Shown here piece after piece: positions 1-9,080 of a DNA stretch of 64,000 nt. Source of the DNA: Acidobacteriota bacterium (GTDB lineage: Bacteria; Acidobacteriota; Terriglobia; Terriglobales; Acidobacteriaceae). The position numbers and the translations under genes were made by a program. The stretch lies in NCBI GenBank assembly GCA_003225055.1, contig QIAU01000144.1:1-64000 (forward strand). The letters run 5' to 3'. The notes beneath the pieces are model-generated. The model saw only the letters and a list, made by a program, of their open reading frames with translations, was not told where the DNA came from and ran no database searches. The stretch's first letter is position 1, and each line of letters starts with the position of its first letter.

Positions 1-125
1 ATCCGCAACGCGATGGCCGCCCGTACTTCCTGAGCCTGCATCTCTGTTCTGCAATGCACGATGAGGTCATCGGCATATCTCTCGAACGGCAGGTGCGGAT
101 ATTTCCGCCGCATCCGATCCGAGAC
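1..125 (-). pseudogene. group II intron reverse transcriptase, central fragment (YADD box)
   Basis: Read on the minus strand this stretch gives RRKYPHLPFERYADDLIVHC followed by RTEMQAQEVRAAIALR, running off the left window edge. YADD is the catalytic box of group II intron RT/maturases, and the flanking residues fit that family. Homology stops abruptly at about position 125, just upstream of the YADD block. The matching N-terminal part of such an RT lies at 3071-3328 on the same strand. I infer one RT gene interrupted by the cassette at about 126-3073, with roughly 150 codons between the two blocks missing. A second, unrelated intron remnant is the alternative. Confidence 0.7.
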
Positions 126-127
126 AG

Positions 128-451
128 TTGGGACAGTCAGCGCGAACTGCACATGAACGCAGTGAACCTTTGGGCTGGGCTGAGATCCAGCATCCCTTCC
201 ACCCGCTTCGCGGCCAAAGCTTCCCGGTACTGAAGAAGCGGCGCGTATCGGGTGTCGACACCCTCATTCTGCAAGGATTGCAGCACGGCACGTTTTGTGT
301 CGTTCGAGAATGGACCAACTGGGCTGACCCATCCCCACACGATGTATTACCACCACGATTGAATATCGGTTCGCTGCTGGATCTGGTGGACCTGTTAGAG
401 CACCTGAGTCGCACTCACCAAGAGTATCAACAACGAGGGATTGACAAATGA
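128..451 (+). CDS. small protein of the recombinase cassette (DUF5372-like)
   Basis: First small ORF of the cassette, about 90-107 aa. The recognisable part begins at HPFHPLRGQSFPVLKKRR (from base 191) and continues through an REWTNWADP segment. This looks like the DUF5372-type small proteins found beside large serine recombinases; function unknown. The open frame begins with TTG at 128, right at the junction with the split intron RT. A later TTG at 170 is equally possible, so the start is uncertain. The stop overlaps an ATG at 448 (ATGA). It is followed by the DUF6788-like gene and the recombinase on the same strand, suggesting one mobile unit. Confidence 0.5.
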   Translation: MGQSARTAHERSEPLGWAEIQHPFHPLRGQSFPVLKKRRVSGVDTLILQGLQHGTFCVVREWTNWADPSPHDVLPPRLNIGSLLDLVDLLEHLSRTHQEYQQRGIDK

Positions 452-508
452 AATACTCTGACCTACAAACGCAGTTAGCAGACCAGTTATATACGTGGAC
501 TGACAATC

Positions 509-853
509 ATGCGCCCCAAGCTGCGCAAACAGACTTCTGTTGCCTTACGCCGGCGCCGCCGCCAGCTACTGCGCCAGATGCCGCCGCTCGATCGTTTGCT
601 CCGTGGTTCTCTCATCGAGCGCTACAAACCTTGTGGCAAACCGGGTTGCAAATGCGCCCGCGGCCCCGGCCATGGCCCCAAGTATTACCTGTCGGTCAGT
701 CATTACAGGCAACGGCCGCAAATGGATTACGTTCCACAGGACTATCACCACGAAGCCACAGAGTTTCTAGCCAACTATCAACGACTCCGTCAGATTTTGG
801 ACGAGATCTGTGCCATCAATCGCGAGTTGTTGTCCCGTCGCGAGGCATTCTGA
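509..853 (+). CDS. DUF6788-like small zinc-finger-like protein
   Basis: 114 aa, basic. An Arg-rich N-terminus is followed by LRGSLIERYKPCGKPGCKCA, then a GPGHGPKYYLSV segment and a helical C-terminus ending in INRELLSRREAF. The C-G-K-P-G-C-x-C cluster followed by HGP(Y/K)Y is the signature I associate with DUF6788 proteins, which accompany mobile elements; the biochemical role is unknown. It lies between the DUF5372-like ORF and the serine recombinase. A second protein with the same layout is encoded at 40556-40972 in an ISKra4 element, which suggests a shared accessory function such as nucleic-acid binding (inference). Confidence 0.7.
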   Translation: MRPKLRKQTSVALRRRRRQLLRQMPPLDRLLRGSLIERYKPCGKPGCKCARGPGHGPKYYLSVSHYRQRPQMDYVPQDYHHEATEFLANYQRLRQILDEICAINRELLSRREAF

Positions 854-862
854 GGAATTGCT

Positions 863-1345
863 ATGAGTCATTCCCTTCTCGCAGCGTCGCTTCCTTTCGA
901 TGTCGAACTTGGCAGTCTGCTCGTCGCCAACATGCTCTCCGCCTGGCTCGACAACGAAGTAGTCGGAAAAGCCACGGAGGCCGCGCATGAGTCATCCCAA
1001 AATCACAGAGCATCACCACAACCGGTTCGCCTATGTTTACCTCCGGCAATCAACTCCCGGGCAAGTGCTTCACCATCAGGAGAGCACGGAACGCCAGTAT
1101 GCGTTGCGCGGGAAAGCGCAGGAACTGGGTTGGAGCGAAGCTTCGATCCGGACTCTAGATGGCGACCTGGGCAAGTCGGGAGCGGGGATGACACGACGAG
1201 AAGACTTCAAGACCTTGGTGACGGATGTCTCGATGGGACAAGTGGGCGCAGTGTTTGCCTTGGAAGCTTCCCGGCTATCACGCTCAGACCTGGACTGGCA
1301 TCGCCTCCTGGAGTTGTGTGCTCTCACCCGTACTCTAGTCATTGA
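863..1345 (+). CDS. possible small ORF overlapping the recombinase start
   Basis: Starts MSHSLLAASLPFDVELGSLL. A GAGGA ribosome-binding-like motif directly precedes the ATG, nine bases after the DUF6788 stop. The first about 42 codons, up to the recombinase ATG at 987, read as a plausible amphipathic peptide. Beyond 987 the frame only shadows the recombinase and is probably fortuitous or the result of a frameshift. Both this ORF and the recombinase begin ATGAGTCATYCC. I do not recognise the product. Confidence 0.3.
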   Translation: MSHSLLAASLPFDVELGSLLVANMLSAWLDNEVVGKATEAAHESSQNHRASPQPVRLCLPPAINSRASASPSGEHGTPVCVARESAGTGLERSFDPDSRWRPGQVGSGDDTTRRLQDLGDGCLDGTSGRSVCLGSFPAITLRPGLASPPGVVCSHPYSSH

Positions 1346-3056
1346 TGAAGATGGTTGTTACGATCCCTCCGATTTTAATGACGGACTTCTGCTGGGCCTG
1401 AAGGGGACAATGGCCCAGGCCGAGCTGCATTTTTTGCGCACTCGCCTGCAGGGCGGAAAGCTCAACAAAGCCAAAAAGGGGGAGTTGCGGATGCCCCTTG
1501 CGGTCGGACTTCGTTATGACGAGGAAGGCCGCATTATTCTGGATCCCGATGATGAAGTACGCGGAGCCGTGACCCTCGTTTTTCGCTTATTCCGCGAAAC
1601 CGGTACTGCCTTTGCCGTTGTGCAACGCTTTGCCGAGCGCGGGTTGCGCTTTCCCAAGCGAGCTTACGGTGGCGCTTGGGATGGAAAGCTGATCTGGGGT
1701 CGGCTGACCCACAGCCGTGCGCTGGGTATACTCAAGAACCCCTCTTACGCAGGAATGTATGTTTTCGGTCGTTATCAGTATCGCGTGCAGATCAGCGCAC
1801 AGGGCGAGGTTCGGAAGCAGATGCAAGCAGTGGCCATGCCCGACTGGCGAGTCCGGTTGTCCGATCACCACGAGGGCTACATTACGGAGGAAGAGTTTCT
1901 TGCCAATCTGGAGCGTTTGCAGAAGAACTGCACTCATGGCGAGGAGACCGTGCTGAGCGGCCCGGCACGCGAAGGATTAGCCTTACTGCAGGGGCTGTTG
2001 CTCTGCGGTCGTTGTGGCCGTGCCCTGACGGTGCGTTACACGGGCAACGGGGGCATTTGTCCCACTTATCTGTGCAACCGGTTACGTCGCGAAGGGCTGG
2101 CTACGAAGGATTGCATAAGCTTCCGTTGTGATGTGCTGGATCCGATCATTACGGAAGAAGTGTTTAAGGCATTGCAACCAGCAGAGCTCGAGCTCGCGTT
2201 GGGTGCATTGCGGGAACTGGAAACGCGTGACCAGGCAACGATGCGCCAATGGCAAATGCGCTTGCAACGTGCCGAGTATGAAGTCGCGCTTGCCGAGCGA
2301 AGGTATGAAGAAGTCGATCCCTCGAATCGTTTGGTGGCCAGCAGCTTGGAGCGCCGCTGGAATGATGCATTGCTTCAGCTGCAGGATCTGAAGAAGCAAG
2401 CCGCACAGTCCCAACAGCAAAAAGCTCGCGTCATGACCCCGGAGCAGAAGGAGAAAGTACTGGCTCTGGCTCGAGACTTGCCGCGCCTCTGGCATGCACC
2501 CAGCACGCAAGCTAAGGATCGAAAGCGGATGTTGCGGCTGTTAATCAAAGACATCACCGTCGAAAAATCATCCGTACCCAAACAGCTTTTGGTTCACATC
2601 CGCTGGCAGGGTGGAGCTTGTAGCGAACGCGTCGTGGCCCTTCCGCTTAACATGCCCGATCGCATGCGCTACCCTGATGCGGTCGTGCAGCGAGTCCGCG
2701 AATTGGCTGAGAGCTTGCCGGATGCCGAGATCGCGGCTCAGCTCAACCGAGAAGGTCATACCAGTGCCATGGGCAAGCAATACACTACGAAGATTATTCA
2801 CTGGATCCGTTGGCGTTATCAAATCCCGCCGGCAACACTCAAGCATCCGGAGGAGTTGACAGTCCAACAAATCGCTCAGAAGTTCGGCGTTGGCATAGGC
2901 GTGGTCTATTACTGGATCGAGCACGGGGTCATCACGACGGCACGTCAGCTAAATGATGGAATGCCGTACTGGATTACACTGAAACCAGCAGACGAGGAAA
3001 AACTGCGCGATTGGGTGCGCAGCTCAAGCAAGATTCCCAAGGTATCCCAAACATGA
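987..3056 (+). CDS. large serine recombinase
   Basis: 689 aa, typical of the large serine recombinase family, which cuts and rejoins DNA through a phosphoserine link. The N-terminal resolvase domain carries YLRQSTPGQ with the presumed nucleophile Ser22, and EASRLSRSDLDW further on. A recombinase domain follows (about 170-300, with ILKNPSYAGMYVFGR), then a zinc-ribbon region (LLCGRCGRAL with later Cys residues, about 330-380) and a coiled-coil stretch (about 400-480). Two HTH-like segments end the protein (SLPDAEIAAQLNREG; LTVQQIAQKFGVG). GGAGG lies just upstream of the ATG. No active-site damage is visible. It is probably the enzyme that moved this cassette into the group II intron. Confidence 0.9.
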   Translation: MSHPKITEHHHNRFAYVYLRQSTPGQVLHHQESTERQYALRGKAQELGWSEASIRTLDGDLGKSGAGMTRREDFKTLVTDVSMGQVGAVFALEASRLSRSDLDWHRLLELCALTRTLVIDEDGCYDPSDFNDGLLLGLKGTMAQAELHFLRTRLQGGKLNKAKKGELRMPLAVGLRYDEEGRIILDPDDEVRGAVTLVFRLFRETGTAFAVVQRFAERGLRFPKRAYGGAWDGKLIWGRLTHSRALGILKNPSYAGMYVFGRYQYRVQISAQGEVRKQMQAVAMPDWRVRLSDHHEGYITEEEFLANLERLQKNCTHGEETVLSGPAREGLALLQGLLLCGRCGRALTVRYTGNGGICPTYLCNRLRREGLATKDCISFRCDVLDPIITEEVFKALQPAELELALGALRELETRDQATMRQWQMRLQRAEYEVALAERRYEEVDPSNRLVASSLERRWNDALLQLQDLKKQAAQSQQQKARVMTPEQKEKVLALARDLPRLWHAPSTQAKDRKRMLRLLIKDITVEKSSVPKQLLVHIRWQGGACSERVVALPLNMPDRMRYPDAVVQRVRELAESLPDAEIAAQLNREGHTSAMGKQYTTKIIHWIRWRYQIPPATLKHPEELTVQQIAQKFGVGIGVVYYWIEHGVITTARQLNDGMPYWITLKPADEEKLRDWVRSSSKIPKVSQT

Positions 3057-3070
3057 TTGCAGGGAGTGCA

Positions 3071-3328
3071 TTATGCAGCCACCGTCGGTATTCCTAGCTT
3101 CCTTTTCCCTCCCCCATCCTTGTCGATTTCCACCGCAAGTACCGGTGGGGGGAAATAGCTGCCCGACGACATCCGATTCCAGATCTTGTAGAGGTTATCC
3201 TTCAACTTCTTATCAAAATCCTCGATCGACTGCTCGTCGACACCCGCTGCTCCCTGATTCGCTTTTACCTTTTCATACGCTTTCCAAACCTCCTGCTTGG
3301 AAATACGATATGGCTTCGCCTCACTCAT
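3071..3328 (-). pseudogene. group II intron reverse transcriptase, N-terminal fragment
   Basis: 85 codons starting MSEAKPYRISKQEVWKAYEK, with ANQGAAGVDEQSIEDF and ending KRKLGIPTVAA then stop. This is the conserved N-terminus of group II intron RT/maturase proteins, where KLGIPTVADR normally continues into the RT core. The reading is cut after TVA by the cassette junction near 3074. The remaining RT part with YADD is at 1-125. The product would be non-functional, and the intron could splice only with maturase supplied from elsewhere. Confidence 0.8.
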
Positions 3329-4235
3329 CGGTTCCTCCCATTGCTGGTTGACGCGTCAAGTCAGGCTCTACAACACCACCCCTTGGCTCCATCCTTTTCT
3401 CGGGGACTTCATCGCTACTACGGGTGGTTCCGCCCCTGGACACCGCTTCCGTACTCTCATCCTCGTGGGGCTTCCACTTGGATTTCTCCGTTACCATCGG
3501 TGCTCCAGGTTCCCACGTTCCACACAACCGCCTCTTAGCAGACTCAGGCCACCTCAATGCCGGATGCCGCTCCGTCCATAAACAGGTCTTTGCCGGAGCT
3601 AATCCCACGGTAATGACGCCCCCGTGGTTTTGACATCGTCCCTACGCTTTCGACAGTTCATCAGTGGTTCCCTTGCGGTCCTCTTTCTGCCAGTCATCTG
3701 ACCTGGTTCTTTCCAGGCCTTTTCCTCCTGTGCTCACGACCCTGGCTTTTGACCAGCGCCGCCGGAGGTGATTTGAAACCTGCTCCTGTAAGCCGGTTCC
3801 GAGGGGCCTACCCTCATCAGTTATGTAGTTACGCACTCCGACAGCATGTTCCGCTGTCTTCGTGCTCGTGGCACACCATCATCGGCGTGCCTCCTTTGAC
3901 TTCCCGATACGGTCTGCAGTTCTCTCCGCTGCAAACAGACGTGGGATCTCCCGGTTCCCGCACAAGGTGCTTGCCTACATGCACGGGTCTCTGACCGCGC
4001 GGGATCCTGGTACACCTTGCGATGGCGGTGCACCCGGTGTTGCCTTCCGACAGTCTCCAGAGCGTCGGCATCCCGGAGTAGCTGCCGCGTGCGCAGCAGG
4101 GCATGGATTTGTAGGGTCGAGGTCTGGCGCCGTGTCCTTAGGTCTCGCCTACCTGGGGCTCCCCGTTCCCTCTAGGAGTGGACTCACTAGCGAAACCGTA
4201 AATCTGGCTCGCTACGCCCTTCAACGTATGAAGCT
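3329..4235 (-). ncRNA. group II intron ribozyme, 5' domains
   Basis: About 900 bases upstream of the RT start carry no credible gene on either strand but are rich in short hairpins typical of group II intron domains I-IV. Just before the RT ATG the minus strand has the leader usual for intron-encoded ORFs. Domains V and VI would lie past the left window edge. The 5' splice boundary could not be fixed; it should lie at about 4200-4240. A covariance-model search would define it. Confidence 0.55.
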
Positions 4236-4281
4236 TTCATTCACAACACCTTGCCGGTTTAAGCGGCGCACGGAGAACAAT

Positions 4282-4589
4282 ATGAAAATTGCACGATTCC
4301 TGATGGCACTGCTACTGCTGGCCTTCTCCGCCTCGGTCCAAACCAGACAGACCCAGCAGCCCTCACAGAGCCCCCCATGCATCACCCCATGCAGCACACG
4401 CAGCAGATGAAGGCGCCGGTCGATCAAATGCGCACCAAGGCGGAAGCCATGAAGGCAAATCTTCCCCATGTGAAAGATCCCGCCCTGAAGCAGCAACTTC
4501 AAAATGACGTGGACCTATGGGAGACGATGGTCAGCCCCCTGGATCAGATGTCGAAGATGATGGCTGAACTTCCGGGCATGATGATCTAA
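4282..4589 (+). pseudogene. small secreted protein, frameshifted
   Basis: The first frame gives MKIARFLMALLLLAFSASVQ, a signal peptide, then a Gln/Pro-rich linker that stops at 4410. The next frame, open from 4377, gives MHHPMQHTQQMKAPVDQMRT and ends LPGMMI at 4589. The two join smoothly at a CCCCCC run near 4373-4378, so one base gained or lost there would restore a mature protein of about 100 aa rich in Met and His. The Met/His content hints at metal binding (inference). It is either a genuine frameshift mutation or a homopolymer sequencing error. It is not part of the neighbouring intron. Confidence 0.55.
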
Positions 4590-4727
4590 CCAGGGATGGT
4601 TCGACCCTGCCCGGGCTGCGACATGCACCCGGCTCCCCCCGGCGGACACGGAGTAGGAAATTGCAGTTGCTCAGAACTAGAGACGCGGCCAGCCGCCTCT
4701 CTACTCGCAAGAACCTAAGGTAAGGTA

Positions 4728-4748
4728 GAGACGGGGTTGCCCCGTCTC
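4728..4748. terminator. GC-rich hairpin downstream of aconitase
   Basis: A perfect 9-bp stem, GAGACGGGG and CCCCGTCTC, with a 3-base loop. It lies between the convergent ends of the small secreted gene and the aconitase gene. There is no strong T-run, so it may be a terminator-like or dispersed repeat hairpin. Confidence 0.45.
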
Positions 4749-4776
4749 AGCCTCCTAAATCGATGTGGCACGTCTT

Positions 4777-7578
4777 TTACACGCTCACTGTTTCCGGCTT
4801 TCCGGCCAGCAACTGGCGTAGAACAAACTGCAGGATGCCGCCGTTGGCGTAGTACTGCGCTTCCTGCGGCGTGTCGATCCGCACCAGCGCCCGGAATTCC
4901 GTGGTCTTTCCGTTGGCAGTGGCGCGGATTTTCGCCTGCCGTCCCGAAGTAAATCTCTCGACCGCCTCACCCACGCCGACGATCTCGAACACTTCCTCGC
5001 CGGTCAGCTTCAGCGATTCGGCGTTTTCTCCAGCCAGGAACTGCAAGGGCAAAATGCCCATGCCGATCAGATTCGAGCGGTGGATTCGTTCGTAGCTTTC
5101 TGCCATCACGGCGCGCACGCCCAGCAGTCGCGGCCCCTTCGCAGCCCAATCGCGAGACGATCCCGAGCCGTATTCCTTCCCTGCGATAATCAGCAACGGC
5201 ACCCGCTCCGCCAGATATTTCTGGGAGGCATCGAAGATGGTCATCTCGGCGCCATCTGGCAGATGGCGCGTGAAGCCGCCTTCCAGGTTCGGCACCATCT
5301 TATTGCGCAGGCGCACATTGGCAAACGTGCCTCGCACCATGACTTCATGATTGCCGCGCCGCGAACCGTAGGAGTTAAAGTCGGCGGGCTTTACGCCGTG
5401 CGCCATCAGGTATTTGCCCCCCGGGCTGTCTTTCTTGATCGAGCCGGCAGGCGAGATATGGTCGGTAGTGACGCTGTCGCCCAATACCGCTAGCACTCGT
5501 GCGCCCTTAATATCCTCGACCGCCGGCGGCCGGAGAGACATGCCATCAAAGTAAGGAGCGCATTGGATGTAGGTGGAATCCTTCTCCCAGGCGTAAGTCT
5601 CGCCCTTTGGCACCGGCAGCGAGCGCCAGCGCTCGTCGCCCACAAACACCTCGCCGTAGCTCTTGCGGAACATGTTCGAGTCGATTGACTTCTGTATCGT
5701 CTGCTCCACTTCCTGCTGCGAGGGCCAGATGTCAGCCAGGTAAACCGGCTCCCCGTCTTTGCCTTTCCCGATCGGATCCTTGCGCATATCAATGTCGATA
5801 CGGCCAGCCAAGGCGAAGGCGACCACCAGCGGCGGCGACATCAGGTAATTGGCGCGAACCTCGGAATTAATTCGGCCCTCAAAGTTGCGGTTGCCCGAGA
5901 GCACCGAAGCCACCACCAGGTTTTTCTCGTCGATGGCCTGGGAAACTTCCGTGGGCAGTGGCCCGGAGTTGCCGATGCAGGTCGTGCAGCCGTAGCCCAC
6001 CAGGTGGAATTTGAGCTTCTCGAGGTATGGGCGCAGCTCGGCGCGCTCCAAATAATCGCGCACCACTTTCGATCCCGGCGCCAACGAGGTCTTCACCCAG
6101 GGTGGAACTGACAAACCACGCTCCACCGCTTTCTTGGCCAGCAGCCCGGCAGCTACCATCACCGAAGGATTGGAGGTGTTCGTACAACTCGTGATCGCCG
6201 AGATCACCACGCTCCCGTGGCGCAAAGCATTCTTCACGTCGGCAGACACATGTTCCTCGACCTGACGGTCACCAACTCCCACAGCCGTGGAGTAACCACC
6301 TTCCGCTTCCCATCGAACCTCTTGATTCGTCGCGCTGGCGGTGGGGTCGGTCGCCTTGGCCGCAGCTTTCGGCTTGATTAACGAAGGCAGCGCCGACTGG
6401 AACGACTGCCTCGCCATCGACAGCGGCACGCGATCCTGCGGCCGCTTGGGTCCCGCCAGGCTGGGCTCGACGGTGGCCAAATCAAGCGTAAGCAGTTCGG
6501 AGTATTCCGCTTGTGGCGTCTTCTCATCGTGGAATAGGCCCTGCTCGCGGCAATAGGCCTCGACCAAGGCAATCTGCTCGTCACTTCGCCCGCTCAGTCG
6601 CAGGTAGCGCAGAGTCTCGTTGTCGATCGGGAAAATGCCGCAGGTCGCGCCATACTCCGGCGACATGTTGGCGATGGTGGCACGGTCGGCCAACGGCAGG
6701 TCGTGCAGGCCCGGACCAAAATATTCGACGAACTTCCCCACTACCCCATGCTTGCGCAGCATTTCGGTAATGGTGAGCACCAGGTCGGTAGCGGTCGCGC
6801 CTTCCCGAAGTTTGCCGGTGAGTTTTACACCAACAACCAAGGGGATCAGCATTGAGACGGGCTGTCCCAGCATGGCAGCTTCTGCTTCAATTCCGCCAAC
6901 CCCCCATCCAAGGACGCCCAAGCCGTTAATCATCGTGGTATGCGAGTCGGTGCCGACCAGCGTATCGGGATACGCCTGCCGACTCCCATTGCTCTCCTCG
7001 CCGAAGACGACGCGGGCAAGGTACTCGAGATTGACCTGGTGCACGATGCCCGTATCGGGCGGAACGATAGCCAGGTTGCGAAAGGCAGTCTGGCCCCAGC
7101 GCAGAAAAGCGTAGCGTTCTTTATTGCGCTGGAATTCGAGCAGCGCGTTCATCTCGAACGCATTGGCCGAGCCGAACTCATCCACCTGGACGGAGTGGTC
7201 GATGACCAGTTCGGCCGGTTGCAGGGGATTGATGAGCGCCGCGTTACCGCCCAGGCGCTGCATGGCATCGCGCATAGCGGCGAGATCAACCACCGCGGGC
7301 ACACCGGTGAAGTCCTGCAAGAGCACCCGGCTTGGGGTAAAAGCAATCTCCTTATCGGGTTTGTTTTTGCTGTTCCACGCGGCTAAGGCCCGAATATCTT
7401 CCTTCTTTACAGTGCGCCCGTCTTCGCTCCGCAGCAGGTTCTCCAGAAGTATTCGCAGCGCGTAGGGCAGGTGTTTGGTCGAGACGCCCTGCTGGTCGAG
7501 CGCGTCCAGGCGGTGGATCTCGTATTGCTTGTTGCCGACTCGGAGGGTCGAACGGCTGTTATAAGTGTTGCCAGACAT
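4777..7578 (-). CDS. acnA: aconitate hydratase A
   Basis: 933 aa, the normal length for AcnA/IRP1-type aconitase, which interconverts citrate and isocitrate in the TCA cycle. The [4Fe-4S] ligands are visible at [10 protein letters not shown] (about Cys465) and [14 protein letters not shown] (about Cys531 and Cys534). The substrate-binding block with [17 protein letters not shown] and the C-terminal swivel domain ([13 protein letters not shown]) are present. The ATG at 7578 (MSGNTYNS) was chosen because AAAGGAC lies at good spacing upstream; the frame remains open upstream but reads like non-coding sequence. It is transcribed in the same direction as mntH but separated from it by 126 bases. 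Confidence 0.95.
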   Translation of the reverse strand: MSGNTYNSRSTLRVGNKQYEIHRLDALDQQGVSTKHLPYALRILLENLLRSEDGRTVKKEDIRALAAWNSKNKPDKEIAFTPSRVLLQDFTGVPAVVDLAAMRDAMQRLGGNAALINPLQPAELVIDHSVQVDEFGSANAFEMNALLEFQRNKERYAFLRWGQTAFRNLAIVPPDTGIVHQVNLEYLARVVFGEESNGSRQAYPDTLVGTDSHTTMINGLGVLGWGVGGIEAEAAMLGQPVSMLIPLVVGVKLTGKLREGATATDLVLTITEMLRKHGVVGKFVEYFGPGLHDLPLADRATIANMSPEYGATCGIFPIDNETLRYLRLSGRSDEQIALVEAYCREQGLFHDEKTPQAEYSELLTLDLATVEPSLAGPKRPQDRVPLSMARQSFQSALPSLIKPKAAAKATDPTASATNQEVRWEAEGGYSTAVGVGDRQVEEHVSADVKNALRHGSVVISAITSCTNTSNPSVMVAAGLLAKKAVERGLSVPPWVKTSLAPGSKVVRDYLERAELRPYLEKLKFHLVGYGCTTCIGNSGPLPTEVSQAIDEKNLVVASVLSGNRNFEGRINSEVRANYLMSPPLVVAFALAGRIDIDMRKDPIGKGKDGEPVYLADIWPSQQEVEQTIQKSIDSNMFRKSYGEVFVGDERWRSLPVPKGETYAWEKDSTYIQCAPYFDGMSLRPPAVEDIKGARVLAVLGDSVTTDHISPAGSIKKDSPGGKYLMAHGVKPADFNSYGSRRGNHEVMVRGTFANVRLRNKMVPNLEGGFTRHLPDGAEMTIFDASQKYLAERVPLLIIAGKEYGSGSSRDWAAKGPRLLGVRAVMAESYERIHRSNLIGMGILPLQFLAGENAESLKLTGEEVFEIVGVGEAVERFTSGRQAKIRATANGKTTEFRALVRIDTPQEAQYYANGGILQFVLRQLLAGKPETVSV

Positions 7579-7704
7579 GAGTGCGGTCCTTTCTTTTTCA
7601 GGTGGGCACAGGGCGTGTGGGCACGAGTCTCTGACCGTGCCCGGGGTCACAGGCCTGGCCTCCACAACAACAACGGGGCTATCTCAAGGCTTAAAGTCCA
7701 TAGT

Positions 7705-9006
7705 TTAGAACTTCCCACCGAAGGTTTGGTAGAGCAGAAGTGCGTTTAGGCTGATAATCACTCCCACCGTGACGTAGGCCAGCCCGTTGGTGCGACGACT
7801 GTTGACCAGGTCGCTCATGAGGTCCTTGCGGCGGGTCAATATAATCAACGGTAGTAGCGCGAACGGCAAGGTAAAGCTCAGCACTACCTGCGAGAGCACC
7901 AGAACCTTCAGCGGATCCAAACCCGCCGCAATCACCACGATCGCCGGGATCATCGTGATGAGTCTTCGCCAGAAAATGCTGAACCTAATATTCAGGAAGC
8001 CTTCGATGATGACCTGCCCGGCCATCGTTCCCACCGTGGAAGAGGACAGCCCGGAACAGAGAAGGGCGACCGCAAACGCCGTCGCCGACAGGCCTCCCAG
8101 CAAGGGCCGCAACGTCTCGTGAGCCTGTTCGATGGTCATCACCTGGCGGCCGGCATGGAAGAACACGGCCGCCGCCATGACAATCATGGCGGAGTTGACC
8201 AGCCACGCACCATTCATGGCAGCCAGCACATCGATCAGTTCATAGCGCGCATGGTGCAGCTTTTGCAGCCAGGGTTCCGACACGTTGTGCGCGGCGTCTT
8301 CCTTCAAGCGGGACTGGACCAGCGCGGAGTGCAGGTAAACGACGTGCGGCATCACAGTCGCGCCCAGCATTCCCACAGCGATGTACACGCTGGCTGAGCT
8401 AATGTGAGGAATCATGATGTGGTGGGCCACCTGGCCCCAATCCGGCTTGGCCAGGAAAATTTCGATGGCGTAGCAGGTGGCGATTCCAAACACAAACACC
8501 ATGATCACCTGCTCCAAGCGACGGAAGCCGTAGAGTTCGGTGGTCAGAATCAGAAACACGAGCACGCCCGTCAGCAGAGCCGACGGCAACATAGCAAGAT
8601 GAAAAAGCAGGTAAAATCCCAGCGCCGCACCGAGAAATTCCGCAAGATCGGTGGCTAGGGCTGAGAGCTCGGCTGCGATCCATAGTCCCAGGTTCACCTT
8701 CCGCGAAAACTGATCGCGGCAATTCTGAGGCAACGTCCGCCCGGTTGCGATTCCCAGCTTGGCGGAAAGATACTGCACCAGGATGGCCATCGCATTCGAC
8801 CACAACAGGACCCAGAGCAGGCTATACCCGTACTCGGTTCCGCCCTGGATGTTAGTCGCGAAGTTGCCGGGATCAATGTAGGCGACGCTGGCGACAAAAG
8901 CCGGCCCGAAGTAATACCAGACCTGCCTATCACGAAAAGACGGGAACCACTTGAGACGAATACGCCCATTCGTGGTGGGCGCGGCGGTTTGAGGCACATC
9001 TCCCAT
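7705..9006 (-). CDS. mntH: Nramp-type Mn2+/Fe2+ transporter
   Basis: 433 aa integral membrane protein with about 11 hydrophobic segments. Nramp signatures are present: DPGNF in TM1 (YIDPGNFATNIQGG), which coordinates the metal, and MPHVVYLHSALVQSR in TM6. It imports Mn2+ (and Fe2+) by proton symport across the inner membrane. The metalloregulator mntR follows upstream on the same strand with a 74-base gap holding a palindrome, suggesting repression by metal-loaded MntR. Confidence 0.93.
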   Translation of the reverse strand: MGDVPQTAAPTTNGRIRLKWFPSFRDRQVWYYFGPAFVASVAYIDPGNFATNIQGGTEYGYSLLWVLLWSNAMAILVQYLSAKLGIATGRTLPQNCRDQFSRKVNLGLWIAAELSALATDLAEFLGAALGFYLLFHLAMLPSALLTGVLVFLILTTELYGFRRLEQVIMVFVFGIATCYAIEIFLAKPDWGQVAHHIMIPHISSASVYIAVGMLGATVMPHVVYLHSALVQSRLKEDAAHNVSEPWLQKLHHARYELIDVLAAMNGAWLVNSAMIVMAAAVFFHAGRQVMTIEQAHETLRPLLGGLSATAFAVALLCSGLSSSTVGTMAGQVIIEGFLNIRFSIFWRRLITMIPAIVVIAAGLDPLKVLVLSQVVLSFTLPFALLPLIILTRRKDLMSDLVNSRRTNGLAYVTVGVIISLNALLLYQTFGGKF

Positions 9007-9037
9007 GGAAACAGTGCATTCTCTCAGGGAATGCTAG

Positions 9038-9048
9038 CTTAGCCTAAG
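9038..9048. promoter_or_regulatory. candidate MntR/DtxR operator upstream of mntH
   Basis: CTTAG-C-CTAAG is a perfect inverted repeat 32-42 bases upstream of the mntH start. It is flanked at a distance by TGCTA and TAGCA. It resembles the TTAGG/CCTAA half-sites of DtxR-family operators. The assignment rests on similarity and position only. Confidence 0.5.
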
Positions 9049-9080
9049 TATATAGCAACGGATAAACTATGGTTAATAGA

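Larger units (their letters stand above)
126..3073 (+). mobile_element. serine-recombinase cassette inserted in a group II intron RT gene
   Basis: The unit is bounded by loss of RT homology at about 125 on the left and about 3074 on the right. It contains the DUF5372-like, DUF6788-like and recombinase genes in one direction. No long terminal inverted repeat was found. The ends share only a weak motif (GTTGGGA at the left, TTTGGGA as complement at the right), as expected for serine recombinases, which use short att cores. The exact ends are inferred. Confidence 0.6.

Noticed and set aside
448-990. 180-codon frame starting at the DUF5372-like stop
   Set aside because: It overlaps the DUF6788-like gene in another frame and becomes Arg/Ser-rich; only the ATGA overlap speaks for it.
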